Part shown: positions 8,023 to 15,964 of the stretch, piece after piece
Layout: the number at the start of each line of letters is the position of its first letter
How positions within the stretch are numbered: position 1 is the first letter of the stretch
Source of the DNA: Spirosoma pollinicola
Lineage (GTDB): Bacteria; Bacteroidota; Bacteroidia; Cytophagales; Spirosomataceae
Assembly: GCF_002831565.1 (NCBI RefSeq)
Contig: NZ_CP025096.1
Coordinates: 8,698,471-8,762,470 of the forward strand
Length of the DNA stretch: 64,000 nucleotides
Reading direction: 5' to 3'
Translations under genes and position numbers: made by a program
Notes under the pieces: model-generated
What the model saw: the letters and a program-made list of their open reading frames with translations, nothing else
What the model was told of the DNA's origin: nothing
Database searches by the model: none

Positions 8023-8733
8023 ATGTCAACGGAACAAAGTTATCCGGGGAAAGGGGGAAATGCAACCCAAACCTCAACAAACGGGCTCAGTATTGAGCAA
8101 ACGGCCAATAAGGCCCCTTTAACGGCAAGTCACCCCGACTTATCAGATGCCGAATTTATCAACGCTCTCCAGGCAGAATACAATCTGTCAGTCGAAGACC
8201 GCGAAACCATAACAGGGCTATTGCTAAGAAGCTACCCTCGTGACCTGGTAGAACGCACGGCCAAGCGGTTTGGCGATACGCCCGGCTTTCAATCGGTTGT
8301 TAACCAAGTAGCAGACGTTAAGCAACAAGGCAACACCACCAAAGCCACCAGGCCGATACCCAAACCTAACGGTGATCTTGTCGCTCCATTAGAAATACTC
8401 GTTAACGCCCGGTTTGGTACGTCGCACGCGGATGTATTAATCTTTGCCCTGGCTGAATACCAGGAGTCACGGCTGAAAGAGGCTTTTGAGTCATTAGACG
8501 AAGAGGAATATCATAACGCGGCCAACAGCCTTTCGGACTCGCAAGGTGCCGGGCAAATGCTCATGGAGTTGGCTTTGAGCCTTAGCAAACTGGCAGATAG
8601 GAACTATTGGGCAATAAGTGGTGAAACGCCCGAAGGGAAGGGTAAGTCATCCGATCTTTTTGAAAGCTACGCGAAGCATTACTTCGGATTTTCGGCTGAG
8701 CGCATTCAGGAATACATAGACCAAAGTTACTAG
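8023..8733 (+). CDS. Hypothetical protein, 236 aa
   Basis: I chose the ATG of MSTEQSYPGK at 8023, since the upstream ATG at 7978 lies inside the leader hairpin. The first 100 residues are polar and Thr/Ser rich. The C-terminal half is acidic and helical (SLDEEEYHNAANSLSDSQ). A loosely similar E-(G)-EYxNA segment is found in the next gene, so the two may share a domain. No known family is recognised. It opens a rightward run of genes that leads to the antirepressor and partition genes. Confidence 0.6.
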   Translation: MSTEQSYPGKGGNATQTSTNGLSIEQTANKAPLTASHPDLSDAEFINALQAEYNLSVEDRETITGLLLRSYPRDLVERTAKRFGDTPGFQSVVNQVADVKQQGNTTKATRPIPKPNGDLVAPLEILVNARFGTSHADVLIFALAEYQESRLKEAFESLDEEEYHNAANSLSDSQGAGQMLMELALSLSKLADRNYWAISGETPEGKGKSSDLFESYAKHYFGFSAERIQEYIDQSY

Positions 8734-8795
8734 TCTTACCTCTCTATTTCTTTTCTGAAAAATCACCCCTTTAGCTAAGCTAAGCTGCTACTACT

Positions 8796-9212
8796 ATGGC
8801 ACAGTCAATAGAATCCCAACCCGAACTTAAGCCGATTACGGGTCTCAAATTTGGCTTACACCTCGGCAGTAACTACGGCCGATCGACCGCTAGCCTGGTT
8901 ATCGAGGCTCTACAATCTCACCGCGAAACGATGTCTGATCTGATGTTTGAGCAGATCCGCGAAGGTGAGTATCAAAACGCGTATAGCTATCACGAAAGCC
9001 TTTCGGAGATAAACGATCTGCTTGACGGATTGCTATTTGAAGCCGTAAGGGTCGCGGACCATAACGATACCGCTTTTGACTACAAAGGTAACCCCGCAGC
9101 ACATCGTAAAGAGCTGGACCGAGTCAAAGAGGATAAAGCAGACCGGTATAACCGGTTTCTTAAAAAGATTCTTTCCAGCTACTCAGACGAGCTCAAAGAA
9201 GAAGCTGAATAG
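8796..9212 (+). CDS. Hypothetical protein, 138 aa
   Basis: The protein is hydrophilic with a central helical region (FEQIREGEYQNAYSYHESLSE) that resembles the acidic helix of the preceding gene product. The C-terminus is strongly charged (ILSSYSDELKEEAE). No signal peptide or catalytic motif. It is followed after 7 bases by the gene at 9220, which suggests co-transcription. Confidence 0.6.
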   Translation: MAQSIESQPELKPITGLKFGLHLGSNYGRSTASLVIEALQSHRETMSDLMFEQIREGEYQNAYSYHESLSEINDLLDGLLFEAVRVADHNDTAFDYKGNPAAHRKELDRVKEDKADRYNRFLKKILSSYSDELKEEAE

Positions 9213-9219
9213 CCGATCT

Positions 9220-9483
9220 ATGGCCTCAATCAAGCTCACAATCACTATCCCTTCATTCCTTCAAGCTAAGACCGATACCGTTGACGGTACGCTTAGTTTG
9301 AAGGAGCTGCTAAGTCGAAACATTCATTTGCCAGCCGACCCCGAAGAAGCCAGAGAGTTAGCGCAGGTCCGGCGCGACCTCTACACCCTTATTGATCGGG
9401 TGTTTGCCGAACAGGTAGCGCAGAAAGCCGCTCAGGCCGGCGCACTTAAAGCAGATGGGCGCTCAAAATCAAGTCAGTCGTAA
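9220..9483 (+). CDS. Hypothetical protein, 87 aa
   Basis: The start is the ATG of MASIKLTITIPSF, 7 bases after the previous stop; a longer frame starting inside the preceding gene is unlikely. It begins with a beta-like segment and ends Ala/Gln/Ser rich (EQVAQKAAQAGALKADG). Function unknown; its place between two genes of the same operon supports that it is real. Confidence 0.55.
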   Translation: MASIKLTITIPSFLQAKTDTVDGTLSLKELLSRNIHLPADPEEARELAQVRRDLYTLIDRVFAEQVAQKAAQAGALKADGRSKSSQS

Positions 9484-9515
9484 TCAATCAATTTCACCAC
9501 TAATCAAATACCGCA

Positions 9516-10481
9516 ATGTCAACAATTCAGGCACCCGTTGCCGTTATTCAGCACCCAATTTTAGGACCCGCCGTATCAGGCCGGGCAATCTACGCAGCCA
9601 CTAGCATAAGCAATGCCAGCCGTGATATATTCTCGGACTGGTTCCGACACAAGCAGAGCAAATTAGACTTAATCGAGGGTAAAGACTTTATAACAACATC
9701 AGTCAACCTTGCCGGGTCATCTCGTAAGTATATCGAGCATACCCTTACAATTGATGCCGCTCAGCGTCTTGCCGAAATTGCGCCCGCAAAACGAGGGGTA
9801 GAATTGGCGGCCTACCTAAAGTACTATCCTACTGCTGAACCTACAGCCACCGAGCTACAGGAAGCCATAAAGGGAGAGTCGATCGCGCCGGAAGCAGTAG
9901 CACCCATTTTGCTATTTAGTAATTTAGGAGTCCCGCCCACGATTGAGTTGCAGCCAGATCCCTCGCCGGTAATTGAGCCCGAGCCGCTCACACCCGTTCA
10001 AAAACTACTGGCAGAGGTGCAAAAGTTGGCTGAGGACGAGGCTAAGCGCAAAAATGAACCGGTAGTACCCTCAGAGGAATTTAAGGGCATGGAGGCAAGA
10101 TTAGAGCAAGTAGAGAAGCAACTAACCAGTATTGGCAAGATTTTTTATAACCTCGCTAGCCTATGTCAGCCCGAATCGCAATCACTCTTTCCGGGGTTTG
10201 ATCGGCCCGGTGCTTACTGGCAGAAGCTACCCGATCTGGACCCAACTACCCGCGTCAAGATTACCCGGTTAGTCGATGGGTACGCAGCCGCTAAGACCGT
10301 AACTCATCAGGAGGTTTGGAAGCACCTGTATGGCCACCTAAGTAGCCGGTTTAGCTTTGATGCCTGGCAGTACGCTCAGGGTAAAAAGAACCCGAACTAT
10401 CTGGATATAATTGAGGAAAACGGGCAACTGGAAAACCTCTACAACATTGCTGTTGAGTTGTTGACGCTATCGCAGCGGTAA
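9516..10481 (+). CDS. AntA/AntB-domain antirepressor
   Basis: Residues about 18-105 match AntA/AntB: FSDWFRHKQSKLDLIEGKDF, then YIEHTLTIDAAQRLAEIA and KRGVELAAYL. A proline-rich linker and a coiled-coil follow (MEARLEQVEKQLTSIGKI). The C-terminal 75 residues (ITRLVDGYAAAKTVTHQEVWKHLY) are shared with the protein at 1195-1749. In phages such proteins bind and inactivate lysogeny repressors; the shared C-terminus may define the partner. A terminator-like hairpin follows directly. Confidence 0.8.
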   Translation: MSTIQAPVAVIQHPILGPAVSGRAIYAATSISNASRDIFSDWFRHKQSKLDLIEGKDFITTSVNLAGSSRKYIEHTLTIDAAQRLAEIAPAKRGVELAAYLKYYPTAEPTATELQEAIKGESIAPEAVAPILLFSNLGVPPTIELQPDPSPVIEPEPLTPVQKLLAEVQKLAEDEAKRKNEPVVPSEEFKGMEARLEQVEKQLTSIGKIFYNLASLCQPESQSLFPGFDRPGAYWQKLPDLDPTTRVKITRLVDGYAAAKTVTHQEVWKHLYGHLSSRFSFDAWQYAQGKKNPNYLDIIEENGQLENLYNIAVELLTLSQR

Positions 10482-10495
10482 AGTGGTGTGGTTGA

Positions 10496-10542
10496 TTAAT
10501 CCGGCTCTGTGGCCAAAGTGACAAGGTTTATAGAGCCGGATT
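10496..10542 (+). terminator. Terminator after antirepressor
   Basis: AATCCGGCTCT (10497-10507) pairs with AGAGCCGGATT (10532-10542), followed by TTT. This also argues against a GTG start at 10509 for the next gene. Confidence 0.7.
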
Positions 10543-10556
10543 TTATATATTTAAAT

Positions 10557-10576
10557 AATTATATAAATGATCACTA
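10557..10576. promoter_or_regulatory. AT-rich operator-like repeat 1
   Basis: AATTATATAAATGATCACTA, identical to 10826-10845. It lies right before the first zinc-ribbon gene. Confidence 0.5.
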
Positions 10577-10577
10577 T

Positions 10578-10817
10578 ATGGAAAACACAAAGAAGTATTT
10601 GGACGGTAGGCGGGTATTTTCGGTGCAAACCTATCACGTTGAATTGGTTTGCGGCAAATGCAAAACGGGGTATTTTCGCCCGGTAGCTCCACCTGAGCCC
10701 GGCGCAACCGACATACGACACATTTGCAGTGTATGTGCTCGTGAGCAGGATATACCGGCACCACCCTGGCCACGCGAAGAAAAGCAGTTGAGACAGGAAA
10801 CAGGCAGGACATTTTAA
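10578..10817 (+). CDS. Zinc-ribbon protein, 79 aa
   Basis: I start at ATG 10578 (MENTKKYLDG), because upstream frame overlaps a terminator and an operator-like repeat. Four cysteines in two pairs, CGKC and CSVC, form a likely zinc ribbon. The next gene encodes a paralog with the same spacing (CGKC ... CDNC) and the same upstream repeat, so this is a tandem duplication. Function unknown; small zinc-ribbon proteins of phages often bind nucleic acid or RNA polymerase. Confidence 0.65.
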   Translation: MENTKKYLDGRRVFSVQTYHVELVCGKCKTGYFRPVAPPEPGATDIRHICSVCAREQDIPAPPWPREEKQLRQETGRTF

Positions 10818-10825
10818 TTTTATAT

Positions 10826-10845
10826 AATTATATAAATGATCACTA
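10826..10845. promoter_or_regulatory. AT-rich operator-like repeat 2
   Basis: Exact second copy of the 20-base word at 10557-10576, before the second zinc-ribbon gene. Confidence 0.5.
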
Positions 10846-10858
10846 AACGACTAAATTT

Positions 10859-11086
10859 ATGAGTACTGCCCGCGAATACCGTCCTGTAATAAACACGTTT
10901 GAACTGAAGACTTACTATGTTGAGTGTATCTGTGGTAAGTGCAAGCATGGAAAAATGCTTGGTAGTGGAAGCCCTAACATAGGGCTAACTCTTCACACTT
11001 GTGACAATTGCGGCCATACGGATAAGCTGTCCGGCGATCCCTACCCGCGAACAATTACTAAATATCAGCAGGTATCCAGTCAATGA
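10859..11086 (+). CDS. Zinc-ribbon protein, 75 aa (paralog)
   Basis: It shares the N-terminal pattern TY(H/Y)VE(L/C)(V)CGKCK and the second pair CDNCG with the product of 10578-10817. The two genes and their upstream repeats look like a duplicated promoter-plus-gene unit. No other domain is visible. Confidence 0.65.
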   Translation: MSTAREYRPVINTFELKTYYVECICGKCKHGKMLGSGSPNIGLTLHTCDNCGHTDKLSGDPYPRTITKYQQVSSQ

Positions 11087-11208
11087 GTATAGTCAAGTTG
11101 CCCGAAGTGGTTATTTAGATGGGTGCGTAGCTGGTCCGGCTTAGCCACTTAGTTATTTATTACCCTCTGCTACATATTAGCCAACCCAACCGCGCAACCT
11201 CTCTCTGT

Positions 11209-11955
11209 ATGATTTGCCGCACCTGCCAAGAAGATAAGCCATTAGCGGATTTTCGGACCTACAAAAAAAGGTCCGGTGTCGGCTATGAATCTACGTGTAA
11301 AGCCTGCGCAAGCCGGGCCAATATGCAACGAGTACAGGAGCGAAAAGCGGTTGATCCAACTTATGCCGAACATATCCGTCAAACAGACCGGGCTTACAAG
11401 ATTCGCCGGGCAAGCAGGCCGACAAGTCCCGTAGACGAAAAGCCTGCTTGCCAAGGATCAAAGGAAAGGCGGATGCAACAGAAACGGGCTGCCTACCGGC
11501 GTATGATGGAAGACCCGGTAAAGGCAAAGGCCGAACGGGAGCGAAAACGACGAAGCAGGCAGCGCAACCCGGAGCGCCCGCGCCCGGCAAGGCCCGCTGC
11601 CACTGCCGAGCTAACCGGATGGAAATTGGTGAGGCACCAAATAAAACAGCGCAAACGGGAAACCAGAAAGCGCGAAAACATCAAAAATGACCCGGTACGA
11701 TTAGAAGCCTTTCGGCGTAGAAATCTGGACAAACAAAGGCGATGGCAACAGGCAATCAAAAATGACCCGGTACGGTATGGAGCCTATTTGCAGAAACAAA
11801 GGGAGTATGCCGCTAAACGAAAGGCTGAACGTACGCAACGATTGATTGACGCAACTACCCCCACCCCGCCAACCCAAACAACCAAAAAACCCACCCGCCG
11901 AAAGAAGACACGCCGCGCCAATATTTCAACCTGGTTAGGTCGGGCCAATGAGTAA
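11209..11955 (+). CDS. Basic protein with N-terminal zinc finger
   Basis: The N-terminus has CRTCQEDKPLADF and CKAC, a four-cysteine treble-clef-like motif often found at the start of phage HNH-type or DNA-binding proteins. The rest (about 200 residues) is extremely rich in Arg, Lys and Gln and contains the repeated unit IKNDPVR twice. No HNH motif is seen. It is probably a nucleic-acid-binding protein. It is followed 35 bases later by the ParB-like gene. Confidence 0.6.
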   Translation: MICRTCQEDKPLADFRTYKKRSGVGYESTCKACASRANMQRVQERKAVDPTYAEHIRQTDRAYKIRRASRPTSPVDEKPACQGSKERRMQQKRAAYRRMMEDPVKAKAERERKRRSRQRNPERPRPARPAATAELTGWKLVRHQIKQRKRETRKRENIKNDPVRLEAFRRRNLDKQRRWQQAIKNDPVRYGAYLQKQREYAAKRKAERTQRLIDATTPTPPTQTTKKPTRRKKTRRANISTWLGRANE

Positions 11956-11990
11956 GGAATTACTTCACAGTTTAACAACCCCATAAGACG

Positions 11991-12821
11991 ATGTTAGTTG
12001 AAATTGGTAACTACTCCCTTGAGTTTGACGATATCACGCCCCAGATAGCCAAAACGCTACTGGAGTACAATACACATAACCGCCCGCTGAACTTACCACA
12101 CGTTAAGTTTCTGTCTAAGCAAATGAAGCAAGGGCAGTGGCAAATGGCTGGCGATCCAATCAAGGTAAGTACTACAGGGCGTTTATTGGATGGACAGCAC
12201 CGGTTACACGCCATTGTTGACAGCAACACTACCCAACGGGCTATTATTCTTTACAATGTACCCGACGAAAGTTTTAGCGTGATGGATACGGGCCGGGTTC
12301 GTCAGGCTGCCGACGTGCTGAGTATTGCGGGCTTTTCCGATACCAAAACCACCGCAGCCACCGCCCGGATGTTGATCAACTACGAACGCAGCTCAATTGC
12401 GGCCACAATGAAAAGTCAGGGGCGAAAGGAAGGCAGCGTAGTTACCCATCAGGACATTTTAGAGTATATGGGTAGTCACGATCTAACCCCTTACCTCAGC
12501 AAAGCGTCGACCTGGCATAAGACCTTATCAATCTACTCAAAGGCTGAATACGCTTTCTTTTATTGTATCCTCAGCCGGGTTAGTCCCGATCAGTCTGTTT
12601 TATTTCTCAATGCCGTTTCGTCTGGAGCAAAGTTAGAGATTGACTCACCAATGTACATTTTACGCAAAAAACTCACTGAGTACAAAATGAATAAGCTCAG
12701 CCTGAGCCCGTCTGAGCGGTTTGCCTTGACTATTAAAGCCTGGAACTTATACCGGGCCAATAAGACGGTTAAAACCCTTGCGTTCAACGCAGACAAAGAC
12801 GAAATACCTATTCCTCAGTAG
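11991..12821 (+). CDS. ParB/Srx-fold phage protein
   Basis: Residues 10-80 form a ParB-like N-terminal domain: ITPQIAKTLLEYN, then LDGQHRLHA at 66-74, the box equivalent to the GxRR/GQHR nucleotide-binding motif of ParB/sulfiredoxin folds. The C-terminal 180 residues are helical and unassigned. Proteins of this layout are common in phages and plasmids and may use CTP or act as DNA nickases; neither is shown here. It lies 155 bp upstream of parA but is separated from it by a palindrome, so it need not be the partition ParB. Confidence 0.65.
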   Translation: MLVEIGNYSLEFDDITPQIAKTLLEYNTHNRPLNLPHVKFLSKQMKQGQWQMAGDPIKVSTTGRLLDGQHRLHAIVDSNTTQRAIILYNVPDESFSVMDTGRVRQAADVLSIAGFSDTKTTAATARMLINYERSSIAATMKSQGRKEGSVVTHQDILEYMGSHDLTPYLSKASTWHKTLSIYSKAEYAFFYCILSRVSPDQSVLFLNAVSSGAKLEIDSPMYILRKKLTEYKMNKLSLSPSERFALTIKAWNLYRANKTVKTLAFNADKDEIPIPQ

Positions 12822-12897
12822 TTTCTAATCACTGATTTAAAGCAAAGTTATGAAGCCTAAAGCCGGTCAAGTACCTGCTTCATTTGGCTAAATCCGA

Positions 12898-12921
12898 TTA
12901 ATCATTTATATAAATGATTAA
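12898..12921. promoter_or_regulatory. 24-bp perfect palindrome before parA
   Basis: TTAATCATTTAT followed by ATAAATGATTAA. It is located 55 bp before the parA start and is related to the other AT-rich palindromes of this element. Likely operator or partition site. Confidence 0.6.
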
Positions 12922-12975
12922 GTATATAAAACCTCATTTATGTAGAAACAATTCTACTCCCTATCTTGCCACACT

Positions 12976-13578
12976 ATGAAGGTAATAACCGTTGCTCATC
13001 AGAAAGGCGGGGTAGGAAAAACTACCCTTGTCATTAACCTTGCTTACTGCTTTGCGGAATCGGCAAAGGTGGCCATAGTGGATGCCGACGCGCAGGGATC
13101 AGTTACTGACCTTCAGGAGTTTTTAGCCGGTATTGACGTCGTTAGCCTTGATGATTTGCTGAGCGGAAAGCTAACCGGCTATGACCTGGTTATCGTCGAC
13201 ACCCCGCCCTATCTGTCAAACCGTCTCAGTGAATTGTTTGCCCTCTCTGATTTCGTGCTTGTGCCGACAAAAGCGGGCATTTTGGACGCAATGGCTATCC
13301 GGGCAACAATCGCCCTGCTACGGCAAAGTATGAGCCTTAAACCAGCCCTTAAGGCGGGTATCGTGCTTAATATGGTGATGCCCCGAACCAGCTTAAACGA
13401 AGAGGTAAAGGCAATCCTTTCGGAGTACGGAATTCCGGTGCATACTGCAACCATTGGCCAGCGCGTGAGCTATACCCGAAGCCCGGTAACGGGTAGCGTT
13501 TTTGGCAGTGAGGATGAGCGGGCAAAGGATGAGGTTATCCTACTGGCCACCGAAATACTGGAGCGGATCAATAACTAA
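12976..13578 (+). CDS. parA: ParA-family partition ATPase
   Basis: The 200-residue protein starts with a deviant Walker A motif KGGVGKTT at residues 10-17, followed by the Walker A' region VDADAQGS and a Walker B-like LVIVDTPPY. It lacks an N-terminal HTH, so it is of the small ParA (type Ib) class, which relies on a small DNA-binding partner for regulation. The next gene, 13 bases downstream, encodes such a partner. Together with flanking palindromes this should form the segregation system of the 33.9-kb circle. Confidence 0.9.
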   Translation: MKVITVAHQKGGVGKTTLVINLAYCFAESAKVAIVDADAQGSVTDLQEFLAGIDVVSLDDLLSGKLTGYDLVIVDTPPYLSNRLSELFALSDFVLVPTKAGILDAMAIRATIALLRQSMSLKPALKAGIVLNMVMPRTSLNEEVKAILSEYGIPVHTATIGQRVSYTRSPVTGSVFGSEDERAKDEVILLATEILERINN

Positions 13579-13591
13579 CCCTTACACATTA

Positions 13592-13858
13592 ATGGCAAAG
13601 GAATATAAAGACGCTATGTCAAAGCTTGGCACCATGCTTAAGCAGGAGCCAATAAAGACACCCATTCAGGAGGTTCGGCCGGTCGATCCTGAGCCTAACC
13701 CCCCGACCGCCAAGAAAGAGAACCCCGACGCTCATTTTAACTTCTGGGGGCCTCGTTCGCTAATGAAGCGGGTTAAGCAACACTCAGTAGATACCGGTAT
13801 GAGCATTAAAGACATTTGCATAGCCGCCCTGGAGCAATATTTGTCCAAGCCTAAGTAA
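13592..13858 (+). CDS. Small partition partner (RHH/ParG-like)
   Basis: The start is the ATG of MAKEYKDAMSK at 13592. The 88-residue protein has a flexible, proline-rich N-terminus and a C-terminal segment RSLMKRVKQHSVDTGMSIKDICIAALEQYL, which fits a ribbon-helix-helix domain. That is the architecture of ParG/Omega-type centromere-binding proteins: the mobile N-terminus stimulates ParA, the RHH domain binds repeats. The palindromes at 12898, 13906 and 14004 are candidate binding sites. Confidence 0.7.
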   Translation: MAKEYKDAMSKLGTMLKQEPIKTPIQEVRPVDPEPNPPTAKKENPDAHFNFWGPRSLMKRVKQHSVDTGMSIKDICIAALEQYLSKPK

Positions 13859-13905
13859 TTTGCTATCTTTTGCTTAAGAACTGAGCCTATCAGGGAACCC
13901 ACAAG

Positions 13906-13936
13906 AGCGTTAATCAATTATATAATTATATACGCT
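13906..13936. promoter_or_regulatory. AT-rich imperfect palindrome downstream of par genes
   Basis: AGCGT and ACGCT outer arms enclose AATTATATAATT. One of six related sites on this element. Confidence 0.45.
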
Positions 13937-14003
13937 TTCCGCGATAATCCTACCTCGTTCAACGGTTACTATCTACCTTCAATCTTCCCCTTTGTATTAG
14001 TAT

Positions 14004-14047
14004 TACTCTTTAATCACTTATATAATTATATAAGTGATTAAAGAGTA
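14004..14047. promoter_or_regulatory. 44-bp perfect palindrome
   Basis: The sequence 14004-14025 (TACTCTTTAATCACTTATAT then AA) is the exact reverse complement of 14026-14047. It lies 9 bp before the ATG at 14057 and contains the TATATAATTATATA core found at 15094. Probably an operator or a partition site; a cruciform is also possible. Confidence 0.65.
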
Positions 14048-14056
14048 TCTTTAGGT

Positions 14057-14290
14057 ATGAATAGCAAACCTACTTACACCGAGATTCCGCCAACCTCGGA
14101 CCTGGACTACTGGCAACTTAAATCGAACAAAGACAAGCTGCGCACGTACGTTCCCAAAGACAAAGAATTGCACCTGAAGCTAAAGCGGGAAGCATGGGCA
14201 AAGATTCAGGCCCGCTTGCCGGTTAGTCTGCGCAGCAAAATCAACTACAGCGACACCAGCAATATGCACCTGAGAGGCAAATCAATTTGA
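14057..14290 (+). CDS. Hypothetical protein, 77 aa
   Basis: A small, basic, hydrophilic protein (LKREAWAKIQARLPVSLRSKI) without recognisable motifs. Its start codon follows a 44-bp perfect palindrome by only 9 bp, so expression is likely controlled by whatever binds there. The next gene is separated by a 317-bp structured leader. Confidence 0.5.
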   Translation: MNSKPTYTEIPPTSDLDYWQLKSNKDKLRTYVPKDKELHLKLKREAWAKIQARLPVSLRSKINYSDTSNMHLRGKSI

Positions 14291-14359
14291 GTATTTCTTT
14301 GCAAAAAAAAATACCCCAAACACTGCTTATTAGTTGCCATTATTTGCTATATTTACCTG

Positions 14360-14607
14360 TTCCCAAAGAAGACACCACTTCTGTCTAAAACGTGGACCCA
14401 CCAGCTACTCAGGTAGTCCGGGGGAGGAGCTTAGCAAGTCACGCCGGTAAGAAACTACCGGAACGTTGTAAACCCATACTCTATCCGTAGAGCCTACAAG
14501 GGTATAAGAACTAAGCAAATTCGTTAAAAGCAAAAGCCGGGCTCAGTGGATAGGGGGTATGTGATTTACATGCCTTTCCATTTTGCTTATGCTACCGTTT
14601 TTAACGT
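14360..14607 (+). ncRNA. Candidate structured RNA / long leader
   Basis: Between a TATATTTA box (about 14348) and the ATG at 14608 the sequence can fold compactly. GCTTAG near 14429 pairs with CTAAGC near 14510 and closes a multiloop. Inside are a tight CCGGTA/TACCGG hairpin (about 14444-14461), and TTGTA/TACAA (about 14466 and 14494) enclosing CTCT/AGAG. I do not recognise it as a known riboswitch class. It may be a regulatory leader of the MerR-like gene or an independent small RNA. Confidence 0.4.
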
Positions 14608-15048
14608 ATGACTATTACCCCTCAACATATCCGGCAACTCGTAGCACACCTGGAAGGCGTTCACCGTCAGCAGGAGGAGAGTAAGCGTATTCTTGCGGCT
14701 ATTTCAGCTACGATCAAAACCAACATTCAGGCCATTGCTGAGGCTGTTACCAATACTGAGCCGGTGAGTAGTAAGCTGGACAGTCTTGCTCAGGCACTCG
14801 GGCAAATCGCTCAGCTATCGCCTGCCAGCCTGAACGGTCTTTACTCAGCTGCGCCCGCTCTTGATCAGATCGGGGGAATTGCTCTTGCCCAACAGATAAC
14901 GGGCAAATCAACCTCAACAATTTACAGCCTGGTTTCGATGGGAAAGCTACCCGCCACAAAGGCCGGGGGTAAACTCTATTTTTCCGAATCCGCCTTGCGT
15001 CAGTACATCTCACAACCCCGAACCAGCCGGAAGGCTACAGGGGGGTAG
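14608..15048 (+). CDS. Excisionase/MerR-like HTH protein
   Basis: The first 90 residues form a helical, Gln/Ala-rich region that may be a coiled coil. The C-terminal 55 residues (ALAQQITGKSTSTIYSLVSMGKLPATKAGGKLYF) fit the helix-turn-helix type 17 domain found in excisionases and small MerR-like regulators, which end with a beta wing and SESALRQYI. It sits directly before the tail module and after a long structured leader, so it may control the tail genes. Confidence 0.65.
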   Translation: MTITPQHIRQLVAHLEGVHRQQEESKRILAAISATIKTNIQAIAEAVTNTEPVSSKLDSLAQALGQIAQLSPASLNGLYSAAPALDQIGGIALAQQITGKSTSTIYSLVSMGKLPATKAGGKLYFSESALRQYISQPRTSRKATGG

Positions 15049-15093
15049 TGTGCCGTACTTTCCGTAAAATGTTACTCATTTTGATTATGTAAA

Positions 15094-15107
15094 TATATAA
15101 TTATATA
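15094..15107. promoter_or_regulatory. AT-rich palindrome before tail operon
   Basis: TATATAATTATATA, the same core as in the 44-bp palindrome, 15 bp before the first tail gene. Confidence 0.5.
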
Positions 15108-15122
15108 ACCCGAATTACCCGA

Positions 15123-15554
15123 ATGGATGACGCAGGATTTGCCTTAGATACAGCATACGTCAATCTTCTTTCAGACCTCACCTACAAAGGCATTCCTGTC
15201 AATGTGTATGCCTCAATGGCTCCAGATGATGCCGTAGCACCTTACGTAATACTAGGACCCTGGCAACCACTGAAGGACAATACGAAGGACGATTTTGGGC
15301 AGAAAGGCGAGAAGAACGTTGAAGTCTTCACGCGCTTTACGGGCAACCAGTTCAGCAAGAAACCCGCCAGTGAAATAGCCAGCCAGATAACAAATCGAGT
15401 CAAGCCAACCACTACAGCGGAGGTGCTCATCGTGCCGGGCTTCAAATGCTGGAATACGGTCATTGAGGGGACTACGGAGCTAACAGCCCCAACACCAACG
15501 GACAGAATATTCAGAAAAATCATAACCATTTCCCATGCACTATGGCAGATTTAG
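15123..15554 (+). CDS. Tail completion/tail-terminator protein (DUF3168/gp17-like)
   Basis: The 143-residue protein has the layout of tail terminator proteins of siphophages: N-terminal helix, ALDTAYVNLLSDLT, then APYVILGPWQPLKDN and NVEVFTRFTGN beta segments, then helix and C-terminal strand. Such proteins cap the tail tube and join it to the head connector. Its position directly before the tail-tube gene and the chaperone and tape-measure genes supports the call. It overlaps the next gene by 13 bases. No connector gene lies upstream. Confidence 0.6.
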   Translation: MDDAGFALDTAYVNLLSDLTYKGIPVNVYASMAPDDAVAPYVILGPWQPLKDNTKDDFGQKGEKNVEVFTRFTGNQFSKKPASEIASQITNRVKPTTTAEVLIVPGFKCWNTVIEGTTELTAPTPTDRIFRKIITISHALWQI

Positions 15555-15940
15555 AGACTAAAGGCAGCGACGCACAGGGGGCCGCGCCAATCATTGCAAA
15601 GGATAGCGGGTCCGCTACACCTACGCCGGCATTACAGGCCATGCAAACCGCATACAACGGCTTAAAAGTGCCGGGGGTAGGTAAAGACTCATTGTCAGTC
15701 AATCAGGGGCGTATAGACGAATCCGGGCGCTACGTGTGGACACTTACCGGCAAAAAAAGTGCGATTGATTCCGCGCTCCAGTATTTCCGGGATGCTACCT
15801 CAGTAACGGACGCATTGGGCAATCCAGCCGGGGTATTTATTCACAGCACGATCATTGATGCGCAGGACGGCCCCCAAACCGAGAAGGCGCAGGACCAGAC
15901 CAAGACTGCAACTATCACACATTTAATAACCACAGTTTAA
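15542..15940 (+). CDS. Tail-module protein of unknown role, 132 aa
   Basis: It overlaps the previous gene and precedes the tail-tube gene, so it belongs to the tail operon. The N-terminus is disordered and Ala/Ser/Thr rich; the rest (GRYVWTLTGKKSAIDSALQYF, then VFIHSTIIDAQD) reads as alternating strands and a helix. I do not recognise a family. Confidence 0.55.
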   Translation: MADLETKGSDAQGAAPIIAKDSGSATPTPALQAMQTAYNGLKVPGVGKDSLSVNQGRIDESGRYVWTLTGKKSAIDSALQYFRDATSVTDALGNPAGVFIHSTIIDAQDGPQTEKAQDQTKTATITHLITTV

Positions 15941-15964
15941 CCGGGCCTCTCGCCCAAACTACGT

